A stretch of DNA of 64,000 nucleotides from Agrypnia vestita (taxonomy: Eukaryota > Arthropoda > Insecta > Trichoptera > Phryganeidae), in contig JADDOH010002064.1 of NCBI GenBank assembly GCA_016648135.1, positions 308,696 to 372,695 of the forward strand. Direction: 5' to 3'. Below are positions 45,840-55,911 of the stretch, one piece after another. The notes under the pieces were generated by a model that worked only from the letters and a program-made list of their open reading frames with translations, had not been told where the DNA came from and made no database searches. A program made the position numbers and the translations under genes. How positions within the stretch are numbered: the stretch's first letter is position 1; each line of letters opens with the position of its first letter.

Positions 45840-46210
45840 AATCCGCGCGGTACGAATAAACTCTTCGGTCGCGCCTCGCCGGCTATCCAACGTTGACACG
45901 GCCAATCATTTTACCGATACCGACGTTAATAATTCAAGTAATTTCAATGTAAAATCACGAAATCGTTTGTCGGCAATCGTACAACCGTTGCCCCCTGCTC
46001 ACCGACTTTCCGAGACATTTATTCCGCCTGCGTCCGAGCACGATAACCAACGTAAGCCGTGTTCGGCCGGCATCGCAAATCTGTACCGCAATTTATACCG
46101 GAACGACTCCCCGCCAACAGCTGATCGCCCGCAGCACTGCCTTCTACATTCAGTGGACGTGGGGAATGGCGAAATTGGAAAACATTCTAAATTATTCATC
46201 TGACTTCAAA
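45840..46210. other. CpG-rich, apparently unique stretch
   Basis: Sequence such as CGGTCGCGCCTCGCCGGCTA and CCCCGCCAACAGCTGATCGC, not repeated here. Frames on both strands (45967-46203 plus, 45999-46199 minus) overlap without motifs. Candidate conserved non-coding DNA. Confidence 0.35.
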
Positions 46211-46217
46211 AATCAAA

Positions 46218-47495
46218 AGAGGAATGAAAGTAGACTGAATGCGGTGGACGCTTGTGTGGAAAATCTTTGGTCGATAGAGTGAGGAATGAACAAATTAGAA
46301 GTGAATGCGATGCTGGCTGTAGTGTGGTAGATGGAACAAAGAAAGGAGTGCTGAGATGGTTTGGTCATGTGGAAGGTATGAACGAGGAAAGGATGGTTAA
46401 GAAAATACATTAGGCGAATGTTGAAGGCAACAAGAATAGAGGGCGTCCGCGAAAGGCCTGGCATGATCAGGTGCTACAAGTATTTGAGGATGGCCCTGTT
46501 AAAAGCCGCAACAACCGTAGAACGTGTATGGGAAGATGTATGAATGTGGCCGAAGCAAAAGTGGTGTGCTTTGACAGGATAATATGGCGTTTTATCCTCT
46601 CTGCCTACCCCTGCTGGGAAACGGCGTGATGGTTAGTTAGTTAGGATATAAGTTAAAATGTTCACTTCTCTTTGTTTATACTCTCACTCTCTCATAGTGA
46701 ATGCAATGAGTACTACAGTAATGAGTACACTACAGCTGGCTGTAGTGTGGTAGATGGAACAAAGAAAGGAGTGCTGAGATGGTTTGGTCATGTGGAAGGT
46801 ATGAACGAGGAAAGGATGGTTAAGAAAATACATTAGGCGAGTGTTGAAGGCAACAAGAATAGAGGGCGTCCGCGAAAGGCCTGGCATGATCAGGTGCTAC
46901 AAGTATTTGAGGATGGCCCTGTTAAAAGCCGCAACAACCGTAGAACGTGTATGGGAAGATGTATGAATGTGGCCGAAGCAAAAGTGGTGTGCTTTGACAG
47001 GATAATATGGCGTTTTATCCTCTCTGCCTACCCCTGCTGGGAAACGGCGTGATGGTTAGTTAGTTAGGATATAAGTTAAAATGTTCACTTCTCTTTGTTT
47101 ATACTCTCACTCTCTCATAGTGAATGCAATGAGTACTACAGTAATGAGTACACTACAGCTGGCTGTAGTGTGGTAGATAGAATAAAGAAAGGAGCGCTTA
47201 GGTGGTTTGGTCACGTGGAACGTATGAACGAGGAAAGGATGGATAAGAAAATATATGAGGCGAGTGTTGAAGGCGACAAGAATAGAGGGCGTCCGCGAAA
47301 GGGCTGGCACGATCAGGTACTACAGGTGTTTGAGGATGGCCCTGTTAAAAGCCGCAACAACCGTAGAACGTGTATTGGAAGATGTATGAATGTGGCCGAA
47401 GCAAAAGTGGTGTGCCAGGATAGCAGAGTGTGGCGTTCAATCCTCACTGCCTATCCCTGCGGGTAACGGCGTGATGGTTAGTTAGTTAGTTAAGT
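46218..47495 (+). mobile_element. LINE 3' ends, GRPRKTW family: 423-bp tandem duplication plus third copy
   Basis: Units start at GCTGGCTGTAGTGTGG: 46312, 46735 and 47158, exactly 423 bp apart. Units 1 and 2 differ, as far as I can see, by one base (GAATGTT/GAGTGTT) and share a stop in the KKIH* position; unit 3 is diverged but has the intact frame 47095-47466 (LRWFGHVERMNEERMDKKIY, EASVEGDKNRGRPRKGWHDQ, then NRRTCIGRCMNVAEAKVVCQ). Tails end GATGGTTAGTTAGTTAG. Upstream of unit 1, 46218-46311 keeps more 5' LINE sequence (VRNEQIRSECNAG). Unit 2 is a duplication of host-inserted DNA, not a new insertion. Confidence 0.85.
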
Positions 47496-47499
47496 TACT

Positions 47500-47755
47500 T
47501 CAAAAATTCACAACAAAGGTGGTCTGAAAAACATTTTTATTGTTTTATTTGATACTTTATTATAAATTATCAAAGAAAAGCATAAAATACAGGTAAAAAT
47601 AAATCAGCAAGATAACATATAGCAAGCATAGAAATAGAAAATTCATTTAAAATATAACAATAGATGATATAGAATCCGGGTGGGAATGGGGACAGTGAGG
47701 GGACGTCTGGGGAATGGACACACTCCCTAAAAGGGAAGGACAAGACAAGGATCAC
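47500..47755. other. Unassigned sequence
   Basis: Low-complexity minus-strand frame only. Confidence 0.4.
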
Positions 47756-47759
47756 ACTT

Positions 47760-48005
47760 GAAGGCGGAGTTCAAGTCCGAGCACCACGGGTCAAATTACC
47801 CACGAAGCAGCTTCCAGCGCGAAACCCGCGTCCTGGCGAACTCACGGAAGAGTCAGAGGTTTCTCTCCTTCTTGATGAGGTCACTGTTCCGTACGGAACC
47901 GCGGCTCACCCCTCCAGTCCTGCAATTATAGTCTCTCGCGCATCTTTCATAAGCTCACAAGCCCAGAGGATATGCAGTGCAGGTGCACCAGGGTGACGCG
48001 GCGAG
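47760..48005 (-). pseudogene. R1-clade LINE C-terminal fragment, copy 3
   Basis: Minus strand reads APALHILWACELMKDARETI, IAGLEG then stop; a further frame gives RRRETSDSS. Corresponds to the LTPEHILWEC region at 45.7 kb. Confidence 0.6.
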
Positions 48006-48139
48006 CCCCAGACTATGTAATTTGCTCCGAAACTCGACGTGTCCCGACATCAGCTGCCTGTGTCAGAGGTACAGTGAATGGACTATAGCAGGTCTCTCCG
48101 GGTCGCAGTCACCCTTTACACGACGTGACACGGAGATGG

Positions 48140-48230
48140 CCTTTAGAGTAAAAAATTGTCAACCTGGCGACGTATGAGTAGGACCGCTATGGGAGCTTTC
48201 GCTCATAAAACGGTTCTGGGACTGGAGATT
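48140..48230 (+). repeat. R1-type LINE 3' UTR module, copy 3
   Basis: AAAAATTGTCAACCTGGCGA, GAGTAGGACCGCTATGGGAG, CTTTCGCTCATAAAACGGTT match modules at 44.3 and 45.0 kb, here on the opposite strand to coding copy 3. Confidence 0.55.
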
Positions 48231-48444
48231 TGCATAGAAAATATATCAGGAGGAGGAGAAAAGGTAAAAGGGGAGGGAGGAAATGTCACCTTTCTTACCC
48301 ACCGGGTCCTAAAGAATAAGTTTCCAAATTTTCCGATCGGTCAAACGGTGCAGATTTGCATCGAAAATACATCAGCGGAGGGGAAGGGTTAAAAGAATAG
48401 GGGGGAATGTCACCCGTGTTACCCGCCGGGTCCTAAAGCATAAG
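48227..48444. repeat. Tandem repeat, 126-bp period, about 1.7 copies
   Basis: GATTTGCATNGAAAATANAT starts at 48227 and 48353; both units run to CCGGGTCCTAAAGNATAAG. The end continues into CAGACAGACAGACATTGAGT, a common LINE-tail-like sequence. Confidence 0.75.
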
Positions 48445-48955
48445 TATGCAAAGTTTTAATCGAATCACAGAGGCAGACAGACAGACATTGAGTTTTATAG
48501 GTATAGATTTATATTAAGAGTCTGCCACAGATAAATGTGCTGCGAAAATCGCATTAGAAGTGCTATGTGAATAGAGAATACTCTATCACCATGTTATTGC
48601 TCTAATAGAAAGTAGTGTAAGATTATCTTATAAGTTTAAACAGTGGGGACTCATATAGGAACTTTTCGATCAGGGGTCAAATAGCAAATATTGAAATATT
48701 TTGATGATGATGAATGATGAATATGTACATATTGTAATAAAATTCTCTGTAAATGTAAAATTTAGTGACACTCCTCTCCTACACACGAGTCTATGTCACT
48801 CGTGTAGGAAAGAAAAATCCATCATAAGTAACTGGCTCTAATAAAAAATAAAATAATAATAAAAATAAAAAAGAGTTTAACATTCACGTCATCAAAAGCT
48901 TGTCGTATCACTTCTGTCAGTCAGGAACCTGAACTCTGATGAGTCACCAAGGACA
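48445..48955. other. Unassigned sequence
   Basis: Includes a small inverted repeat ACACGAGT...ACTCGTGT at 48782-48807. Otherwise nothing. Confidence 0.4.
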
Positions 48956-48962
48956 TGATGGC

Positions 48963-49080
48963 ATCTTCTGTGTATAGTTTTCTGGAATATTCTGCCGTGT
49001 ATATCATCAGGGCTGATGGACCCTACAATGGGATCCGAAACTTCGGCCAAAGAGATCCCAGAAAACTATACACAGAAGAT
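48963..49080 (+). ncRNA. Ribozyme-type repeat D with perfect 23-bp outer arms
   Basis: 48963-48985 and 49058-49080 are exact reverse complements. Inside: CTGATGG (49013-49019; consensus CTGATGA), stem II of six pairs with one bulge (GGACCC with GGGATCC, loop TACAAT), GAAAC (49037-49041), then AC-TTCG-GC helix III and GCC where GUC is expected. The outer arms would form a long stem I. Related decayed copies at 10.4 and 16.0 kb. Confidence 0.55.
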
Positions 49081-49299
49081 TCTAAACGGCCGTGAAAACC
49101 TAAGAACATTTTTGACTTAATGGCATGCTGTGGTGATCACGAAAGAACTGAAGAGGAGGAGAAAGAGGAAAACATCACCAAAGACACAATTCCTTCTCTT
49201 AACCAACCAACAGTTCCTCTAAGGCCAACGTGCACTTAGAGAAACGGGCCTTTAGTTAGAGTAAAACGCATGTGAAGAGTATTTTCTGTAGATGTTGGT

Positions 49300-49545
49300 T
49301 TGTAAATGTTGTGGTGTGATATGTAGTGTGTGGTGTGGTGTGTTAAATGTTTGGTGTAAATATCACTACACACCACGATTGTGGCGTGTAGTGATATTTA
49401 CATGCTAGTGTAGTGGTTGTCCTGACGAAGAGATGTATTATGTTATGAAACCGTTAGACAAACCGTTTAGTGGTTATATAACACTTTGTTAAAATTTCTA
49501 ACCACAAACTAAATGCTTTAAATATTAAAAATATTAATAATAGCC
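49300..49545 (+). mobile_element. Penelope-like family C terminus with hairpin and ribozyme C4
   Basis: A GT-rich run (49307-49342) leads to a 21-bp hairpin (49356-49376 with 49381-49401, one mismatch, loop GATT), then CTGACGA (49422-49428), a decayed stem II, GAAAC (49447-49451) and stem I TTGTC/GACAA, five perfect pairs differing from C1 and C3. Ends CTTTAAATATTAAAAATATT like the 41.57-kb copy. Confidence 0.65.
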
Positions 49546-49549
49546 GAAC

Positions 49550-50528
49550 AATTGACTAAAATACCTAAGGATATTTTATTTAGAATGTTATATTATAAAA
49601 TAGTCAGCTAAAAATTGAAAACTGTCTTGTATTTTATTTTTACTTGGCAAGTAAATAAGTGGCACGTAGCAAATAATTGTGCATACGATAAAATACAGTA
49701 TTATCCTTTTATTGTATCAATAATTCATTCAAGTTTTCCCACAATTAAGAATATGATTTATAGCCATATCATTTTCGATGCATTAATTAGAATTGTGTTC
49801 ATAAAATAAAACTCATTACTCGTGACAAGAGAATATCTAAAAATGTCCACAAGAATATATGGTTGAAATCGATGAACATCAAAGCACACTGAATTATTTC
49901 TATATTTTATTTATGGTTATTCATATCCATGAGAGATAATGATATTCTCGAAATTCGAGTAGTTAAATAAAACTCATCTACAGATAATATATTATGTAGT
50001 TTATGTTTTCCATCCATTTTATGAATTACATTTAAAATTATTTTAGATTTACATTTAAAATTAAATCATAAGATTCCACATCGTTTAAAAAATGTTTGCA
50101 ATCAATGCATGAAGTGAATGGATAGTTGGCAAGTATAAAAAGAGTAAGGTGAATAGTAAAATCCATCACCATAGTCACAAAACTGATTATTAGTCACAAA
50201 TCGTCATCCCCCGTATTTCGTTTATTCTTTTAAATTTAATACATTCACAGAGCGATGTCTGCAAAACAATTTTACATGCATTTCAAGTTACAATCTAGTG
50301 GTCAGAGAGTTTGTGCTGTATTTCAGGAGATTATGATTAAACTAAACATTTTTTTTATTTTATGATACTTCTGATATTTGATATTTACGCTTTTTTATTT
50401 TATTTTCCTTGTATTTCTGTGCCTTTGTTTATATTTTGTTATTTACTTGTGATTTTATTTTAATGTATCGTTATTTTTTTTTTTAATAAATTGTTTTCGT
50501 AACGCACCTCAGAGACAGTGAAGTGGTT
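49550..50528. other. Unassigned A+T-rich sequence
   Basis: No supported feature. Confidence 0.5.
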
Positions 50529-50531
50529 AGT

Positions 50532-50690
50532 GCAGTTTCCTCGCCGCGTCGCACGAGTGATTTAGCGTCGTCAGCGGCGCGGCGAGGAAATTGCTTTAGC
50601 ATTAAAACAATGCCAAACTGGATGGCGAAAGTGTAGGGCTGATACGGGAGCTTTTACTCGTAGAACGGCCCTGGGTAAGTAATGGGTCCC
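50532..50690 (+). repeat. GC-rich hairpin and R1-type UTR module, copy 4
   Basis: 50532-50548 pairs with 50578-50594 (17 bp, one mismatch: CTCGCCGCG arms). Next comes CCAAACTGGATGGCGAAAGT...GGGAGCTTTTACTCGTAGAA, a diverged copy of the module at 48.14 kb. Confidence 0.6.
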
Positions 50691-50699
50691 ACTTCATTA

Positions 50700-51475
50700 T
50701 ACTAAACATTGATATAAATAAGTACTATTTTTGTAGTACAATCCGATTCGAAATAATCAGAATATATCAATGCAACACGTATTCCACGTACACATCTCTA
50801 TTATTTATTGCTTCGTAACTAACGAATCTACTATAAGATAAGTAAATGAAGGCCTATAAAAATATGTCGGCTCAAAAAGTGATTTTATTATTTTAAAATG
50901 GTCTATATAACAGTACCTATGCACCATGTGCGGAACTTTATTTTTCATGATTTCAATTTAATCTTGCCGAAATTCGACCACAAAAGTTAGCTGACGTTGA
51001 AAAAATTAATCTGGTAATAACAGATATGACTGATGCCGACAATTCGACGATGTCACTGGGATTACTTAACAACATTAATAAACAAATAAAATATAAAATG
51101 TCAAAATGATAGGTGAATATAAGAAAATAAAAAAATAATTAATTCCGGCAATTTACTTCACTAAGTGTTTTCTCTCTCTCTCTCACCTGCGTATAGAACC
51201 TTTTGCATATAGTCCTTTTTTATAGGGATGCCTTCAAATATCGTGAAGCATATATTTATGAAACAATCTAAGGGCTGAAAAAAATTAAGCCTGACAGAAT
51301 TTCAATTATTTAAATTGGAATATTAAATTTCGTACTAGGAAAAAACCATATTAAAATATGAGTCAGTTTAGGTTAGTTTGGTTATTGCAAAATGCATTGA
51401 TTCCAAAAATTTTAAATAAATACTTAATTTCTTCTTCAAAAAGAGCAAATATTTTTTTGTGACATTATTAACATA
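50700..51475. other. Unassigned A+T-rich sequence
   Basis: Nothing but a (TC)n tract near 51171-51185. Confidence 0.5.
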
Positions 51476-51477
51476 AT

Positions 51478-51950
51478 CAATAAAAATAAATTTTGTTTTC
51501 ACCACTTTTATATTGAAAATATCAACATGTTTCAGAGCCATGGCCCCATCATTAGGATACAATTGTATTCTAACAAATTTAAAAACAAAAAAAGCACTGA
51601 ATAAAATATATACAAAAATTATATATTATAATATATACAAAAATTATATATTATAATATATATTAAAATTATAATTAAAATGAATATTAATGAAGTACCT
51701 ACTAACACGAAAATAAATTCAAAAAAAAAAACTATTAATAAAAAGGACCTGGAAGGAAAGGACTATCAACACTTTTTCTCATTTCCGAAATTTCTAATTT
51801 ATCAAACTGTGATTCTGTATAATTTGTATGAAAATTTGTAAACCCTTATTATCTAAAAGTTGGTTAGAATATTCGGAAAAATTATTTCTAATTCAACACC
51901 TTTTTTATTTTTTATTTGTATCTTGATATTTTCAATTCTAAAGTGGTGAA
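51478..51950 (-). pseudogene. Penelope-like family A remnant with terminus A4
   Basis: Minus strand parallels 12.29-12.66 kb: ATTTATCAAACTGTGATTCTG (plus, 51798) is part of the shared C-terminal coding region; the terminus carries motif A4: CTAATGA (51555-51549; G5 to A), stem II GGGGCC/GGCTCT with two G-T pairs, GAAAC (51533-51529), AC-AT-GT, triplet GUU, stem I TATC/GATA perfect. Less complete than the 12-kb copy. Confidence 0.65.
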
Positions 51951-52009
51951 AATAAAGTTCATTTTTATTCAGTTCCATAATTGATTGCGCACAGTTTTTC
52001 ATGCAATCT

Positions 52010-52265
52010 GATCTCACCATTCTAGCAGCCACATGCTAGTTGCACCGTGACCGGTTGGCAGGATTCGCATCCCTAGCCCGGTCCGGCGCGGCGCGCGCAG
52101 GACGGCCGAGCGGATGACACAACAGGGCCCGCCGCGCACATTGTTCTCGGGTGGTCCCGTCGCGTGACGAGGCTGGCCGCTGCGCGCACCGGTCGCATAT
52201 GCAGAGTCCGGCCGCATCTCGGCCGCCTCGTACGTTCGAGTGACAAACCCAGTGCACGCTCGAGT
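52010..52265. other. GC-rich island, about 250 bp
   Basis: Extremely CpG-rich (GGTCCGGCGCGGCGCGCGCA, GGCCGCTGCGCGCACCGGTC) between A+T-rich repeats. Three overlapping minus-strand frames (52014-52217, 52036-52257, 52073-52465) result from lack of A+T stops; none has a motif. Abutted by PLE on the left and repeat S4 on the right. Origin unknown. Confidence 0.4.
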
Positions 52266-52324
52266 TTTAATGGCAATTCACTTCTTGAACTTATTTCAAA
52301 TTCCTGACATTTCGCAGAAAATTG

Positions 52325-53150
52325 CTGAAATAAAAGCGTCTGATTGCTTGCTTGCCGGCTTGCCGTCGAAAAAACTTTGGATCGATTTTTGACCCTTTTC
52401 CCGTGATCCGATCGAGCTGAAACTTTGCAAGCAGACTCGTGGCGACGATCAAGAAGATCTATCAAATTTTCGTTAAAAAATAATAATAATTATAGTATAA
52501 TTTTGGATTTTTCAAATTAAATGTTTTTTTGCTGCGATGGTTTGGTCATGTGGAACGTATGAACGAGGAAAGGATGGTTAAGGAAATATATAGAGGGCGT
52601 CCGCGAAAGACCTGGCACGATCAGGTACTACAATTATTTGAGGATGGCCCTGTTAAAAGCCGCAACAACCGTAGAATGTGTATGAGAAGATGTATGAATG
52701 TGACCGAAGCAAAAGTGGTGTGCCAGGATAGAAGCGTGTGGCGTTCAATCCTCTCTGCCTACCCCTGCGGGGAAACGGCGTGATGGTTAGTTAGTTAGTT
52801 AGTTAATGTTTTTTTCAAATTGGAATCATTACAAAAGTTTGATTACTAGCAACGGCGGCCCGATAACGTTGCGGAATATTTTCTAAATTTGAATTACTCC
52901 GTCGGTATACATAATAGATACTTCACTACGAATTTCGAAAATCTAAATTGACTGACATATGTTTTTAGAATTTAATCTTCAAAGCATGAAGTGTCTTATC
53001 AAAGCTCAAAACATCTGACATTTTAGAAATAATTAAATTACTGTAAGTTTAGTGTTATGTTATATGTTTTAATTCGTCTTAAATTGTTGTTATATTTTAC
53101 AAAGAAAGGGAGTATAATCAAAACTTGATTTTTATGGGTTAGTTTTTTTT
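52325..53150 (+). repeat. 550-bp unclassified repeat family, copy S4, interrupted by a LINE
   Basis: Left half 52325-52530 (GATCCGATCGAGCTGAAACT, ATCAAGAAGATCTATCAAAT) and right half 52805-53150 (CCCGATAACGTTGCGGAATA, GAAAGGGAGTATAATCAAAA, ATTTTTATGGGTTAG) are contiguous in copy S3. The LINE occupies the gap exactly. Confidence 0.82.
52531..52804 (+). mobile_element. GRPRKTW-family LINE 3' end nested in repeat S4, with 11-bp target-site duplication
   Basis: AATGTTTTTTT occurs at 52520-52530 and again at 52805-52815, flanking the insert. The insert carries LRWFGHVERMNEERMVKEIY, RGRPRKTWHDQVLQLFEDGP, RMCMRRCMNVTEAKVVCQDR, ending SAYPCGETA and stop, then GGTTAGTTAGTTAGTTAGTTA-type tail. The frame 52529-52783 is uninterrupted, but 21 residues before RGRPRK are missing relative to the 47-kb copy. 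5' truncation plus tail plus TSD show target-primed reverse transcription. Confidence 0.9.
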
Positions 53151-53654
53151 AAATCTAATTGAAAACTATGGATCTTTAGGGAACGGCGTGGTGGTGGAAT
53201 GAAAGGGTGTTACGTGTTCGCTTGGTTTTGTTTTTCTCGCCCGGAGATGAGCTTTAAATAAGGTAGGAAGTGAATAACGGCTGAGAACAGAGGCAGGAGG
53301 TCCTTCCGAGACGTGAGCGTAGCAAGGCCGGTAGATGATGATGTGACGAAAAATTCGCATCCACACATTTTGACGTCCCGCAAAGACGACCAAGAGCACC
53401 ACACCTATTTTACTTGGACCATTGGAGAACAAACTACGGAATAAACTTAATAATTAACCTTGTTCCTGATACCTGTACACCTGATACACGGCTTTAGCTG
53501 ATCTCTTTGAGCAGGTTGCTAACTCTGTTAGGAACAAACTGATTCATTTCACCTGCACCGACTTGCACACACACAACACATACACTCACACCAATTAACT
53601 ACCTGACTATTTGAATCACTTTCATACCTACAGGTGTACCAACTTCTCTCCTAA

Positions 53655-54370
53655 AAATTGGAACCAACTTACTTACTAACCATAAGCCATTTCGTTGCGG
53701 AGGTATGCAGAAAGGATAGAACGCCATATTCCTCTTTCTTGGCACACTATTTTTGCTTTGGCTACATTCATATATCTTCTCATGCATGCCCTACGATTTT
53801 TGAGACTTTTAAAAGGGCCATCCTGCCATGCCAGGTTTTTCGCAAACACCCACCAATCCCTGATACCTTCAACACTATATATTTTCTATATATTTTCTTA
53901 ACCATATTTTCCTCGCTCATACGTTCTACATGACCAAAGCATCTCAGCACTACTTTTTTTATTCTATCTACCACACTACAGTCAGCATTACATTAATTTC
54001 TAATTTGTTTATTCCTAACTCTATCTACCAAAGATTTTCCACACAAGCTCCTTAGTGTTCGCATTTCCACCGCATTCAGTGTACTTTCGTTCCTTTTTTG
54101 CCGATTCGGGGCTTCACTTCCATACATCAGAGTTGGTACTAGAACGCCATTATGTACCGATAGTCTTGCGTCCTTTGACAGGTTCTTATTGGTCATAATT
54201 GAATTTAGAGCACCATTTACTTTGTTACCCGCAGTCACATTCCTTTCGATATCGTTCTCATTCTTGCCGTCTCTTCTAAACATACTTCTCAAATACACAA
54301 ACTCATTCAGTTCTTCTAAGCATTCGTTGTCTACAATTACACCACACTTAATCATTCTTTCGTCTCTCAC
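53655..54370 (-). pseudogene. GRPRKTW-family LINE, longest 5' extent
   Basis: Minus strand from 54370: MRDERMIKCGVIVDNECLEE, LNEFVYLRSMFRRDGKNEND, then VHNGVLVPTLMYGSEAPNRQ, MRTLRSLCGKSLVDRVRNKQ (frame 53993-54370), then in another frame VDRIKKVVLRCFGHVERMSE (53780-53974). This is the post-catalytic half of the protein (FVYLGS, LMYGSEAW, WFGHVERM). Two or more frameshifts. Confidence 0.82.
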
Positions 54371-54569
54371 TTTTTTTAAAAATCTAATTGAATACTATGG
54401 ATCTTTAGGGAATGCGTGGGATGTAAAAGTGCTACGTGTTTGATAGGTTTTGTATTTCTTACCCGAAAATAAGCTTCAAATAAGGTAGGAAGTGAATAAC
54501 GGCTGAGAACAGAGGCAGGAGGTCCTTCCGAGACGTGAGCGTAGCAAGGCCGTAAAAAATGTTTAAAAA

Positions 54570-55130
54570 AATATTTATCATCTTCTCTCCTATAAAATTA
54601 GAACCAACTAACTTACCAACCATCATTTCCTTGCGGGGGTTAGCAGAAGCACACCATTTTTGCTTGGGCTACATTCATACATCTTCTCGTGCATGCTCCA
54701 TAGTTGCTGAGGGTTTTAACTGGGCCATCCTCCAATTTTTGCAGTATCTAATCGTGCGAGGTATTTCGCTGAAGATTTCTATTCCTTCTGCCTTCGACTC
54801 GTATATTTTCTTAAACATTTCTTACTTCGCTCATAATGTTCTGCAAGATCAAACCATCTCAGCAATCCTTTCCTTATTCTATCTACCAAACTTCATCACC
54901 ACGCGTTACCACTCTCCTAGTTTTTTCATTCCTTACTCGATCGATCAAAAATTTTCCACGCCTTAGTGACCGTATTCGTATTTCTACCGTATTCAGTTTT
55001 CTTTCATTCCTTTTTTTCCCATTTCCAGACGTCACTTCATTACATCAAAGTAGAACGCCATTATATACCGCTTACTTCCTTTGACAGATTCTTATTGGCC
55101 ATTGCATTCAAAGCACCATTTACTTTAAAT
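54570..55130 (-). pseudogene. GRPRKTW-family LINE, second segmental copy
   Basis: Same order as the 53.7-kb copy at the DNA level (plus: TTCATACATCTTCTCGTGCA, GGGCCATCCTCCAATTTTTG, TCATTCCTTACTCGATCGAT, ATTCTTATTGGCCATTGCAT), more decayed. Confidence 0.65.
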
Positions 55131-55139
55131 TAATAAAGT

Positions 55140-55635
55140 GGGGTTACCTGTAACCTGCCTGCAAATCTTTTAAATGTCCAATCCAAATAATATAAAATCA
55201 TGTGTTGTCACAAAATGTACAAACACAACGACAAATGCACCGAAAAATTGTTTTTTCTTGTTCTAATGGATGTAAAAATTCGAAAGAGATGGATTTAAGC
55301 TATGAGAGGTCTAGTGAGAGCAAGCGGATTGTTGGAAAATGACGTCACGAAGTTTTATAATTTTTTTTTTCAAGTAACGAAATTGAATTAATGATTTTTT
55401 TAATTTGGCATTCCGATTCTAATTATAAATTAGAACTAAAGTATATTTTAAACAATTATATTTTCAAAGTAATTTATTAGTTATTAATTTTAGGAATATA
55501 CACAATATTCACTAGGTTTATGAAATCATAAATAAAATGGAAATTTTATTCGGTTGACGTTGATATTTTCACATTTAATATTAAGGAGTATGTCATTCAT
55601 AAATAGCTGGCGGTGTACTGCTCTGTGACATGTAG
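55140..55635. other. Unassigned A+T-rich sequence
   Basis: Nothing recognised. Confidence 0.45.
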
Positions 55636-55639
55636 AATA

Positions 55640-55890
55640 GTTGAATAGTTATTCTTCTTCTTTTTATAGTGCTTGTCAGTTACGGACGTTAGCAATCGTG
55701 TTGGCATTCATAATCTTGCTTGCAACAACTCCTAATACTTGTATTGTGGATTTTCCGAACCATTGCCTGAAGTCTTTTGAAGTTTGAAGAAGCCTCAAGA
55801 TGTCCTCTTCTGCTTGCAATTTTGCCTTGAATTATGACTTCTCCGGATGTCTCTTGATACGCCCAAAGTATTGTAATTTCGGGGATTTAA
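55640..55890 (-). mobile_element. RTE-type LINE C-terminus, decayed
   Basis: Minus strand reads TSKDFRQWFGKSTIQVLGVV, ASKIMNANTIANVRN and an AAGAAGAAT tail; parallel to 28.02 kb. Confidence 0.65.
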
Positions 55891-55911
55891 TTGATTTTAT
55901 TTAATTCATTT

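Larger units (their letters stand above)
53150..55130. repeat. Old tandem segmental duplication, about 1.22-kb period
   Basis: Unit 1 starts with CTAATTGAAAACTATGGATC near 53155, unit 2 with CTAATTGAATACTATGGATC near 54384. Both continue AAATAAGGTAGGAAGTGAAT, GAGAACAGAGGCAGGAGGTC, GAGACGTGAGCGTAGCAAGG, and both later contain TTCTCTCCTA(A/T)AAA(A/T)T and a minus-strand GRPRKTW LINE copy. Shared flanks beyond the LINE tail argue for duplication of the whole block rather than two insertions. Confidence 0.65.

Noticed and set aside
52014..52465. 130-codon minus-strand frame in the GC-rich island
   Set aside because: It runs straight from the GC island into repeat S4, which is non-coding in three other copies.
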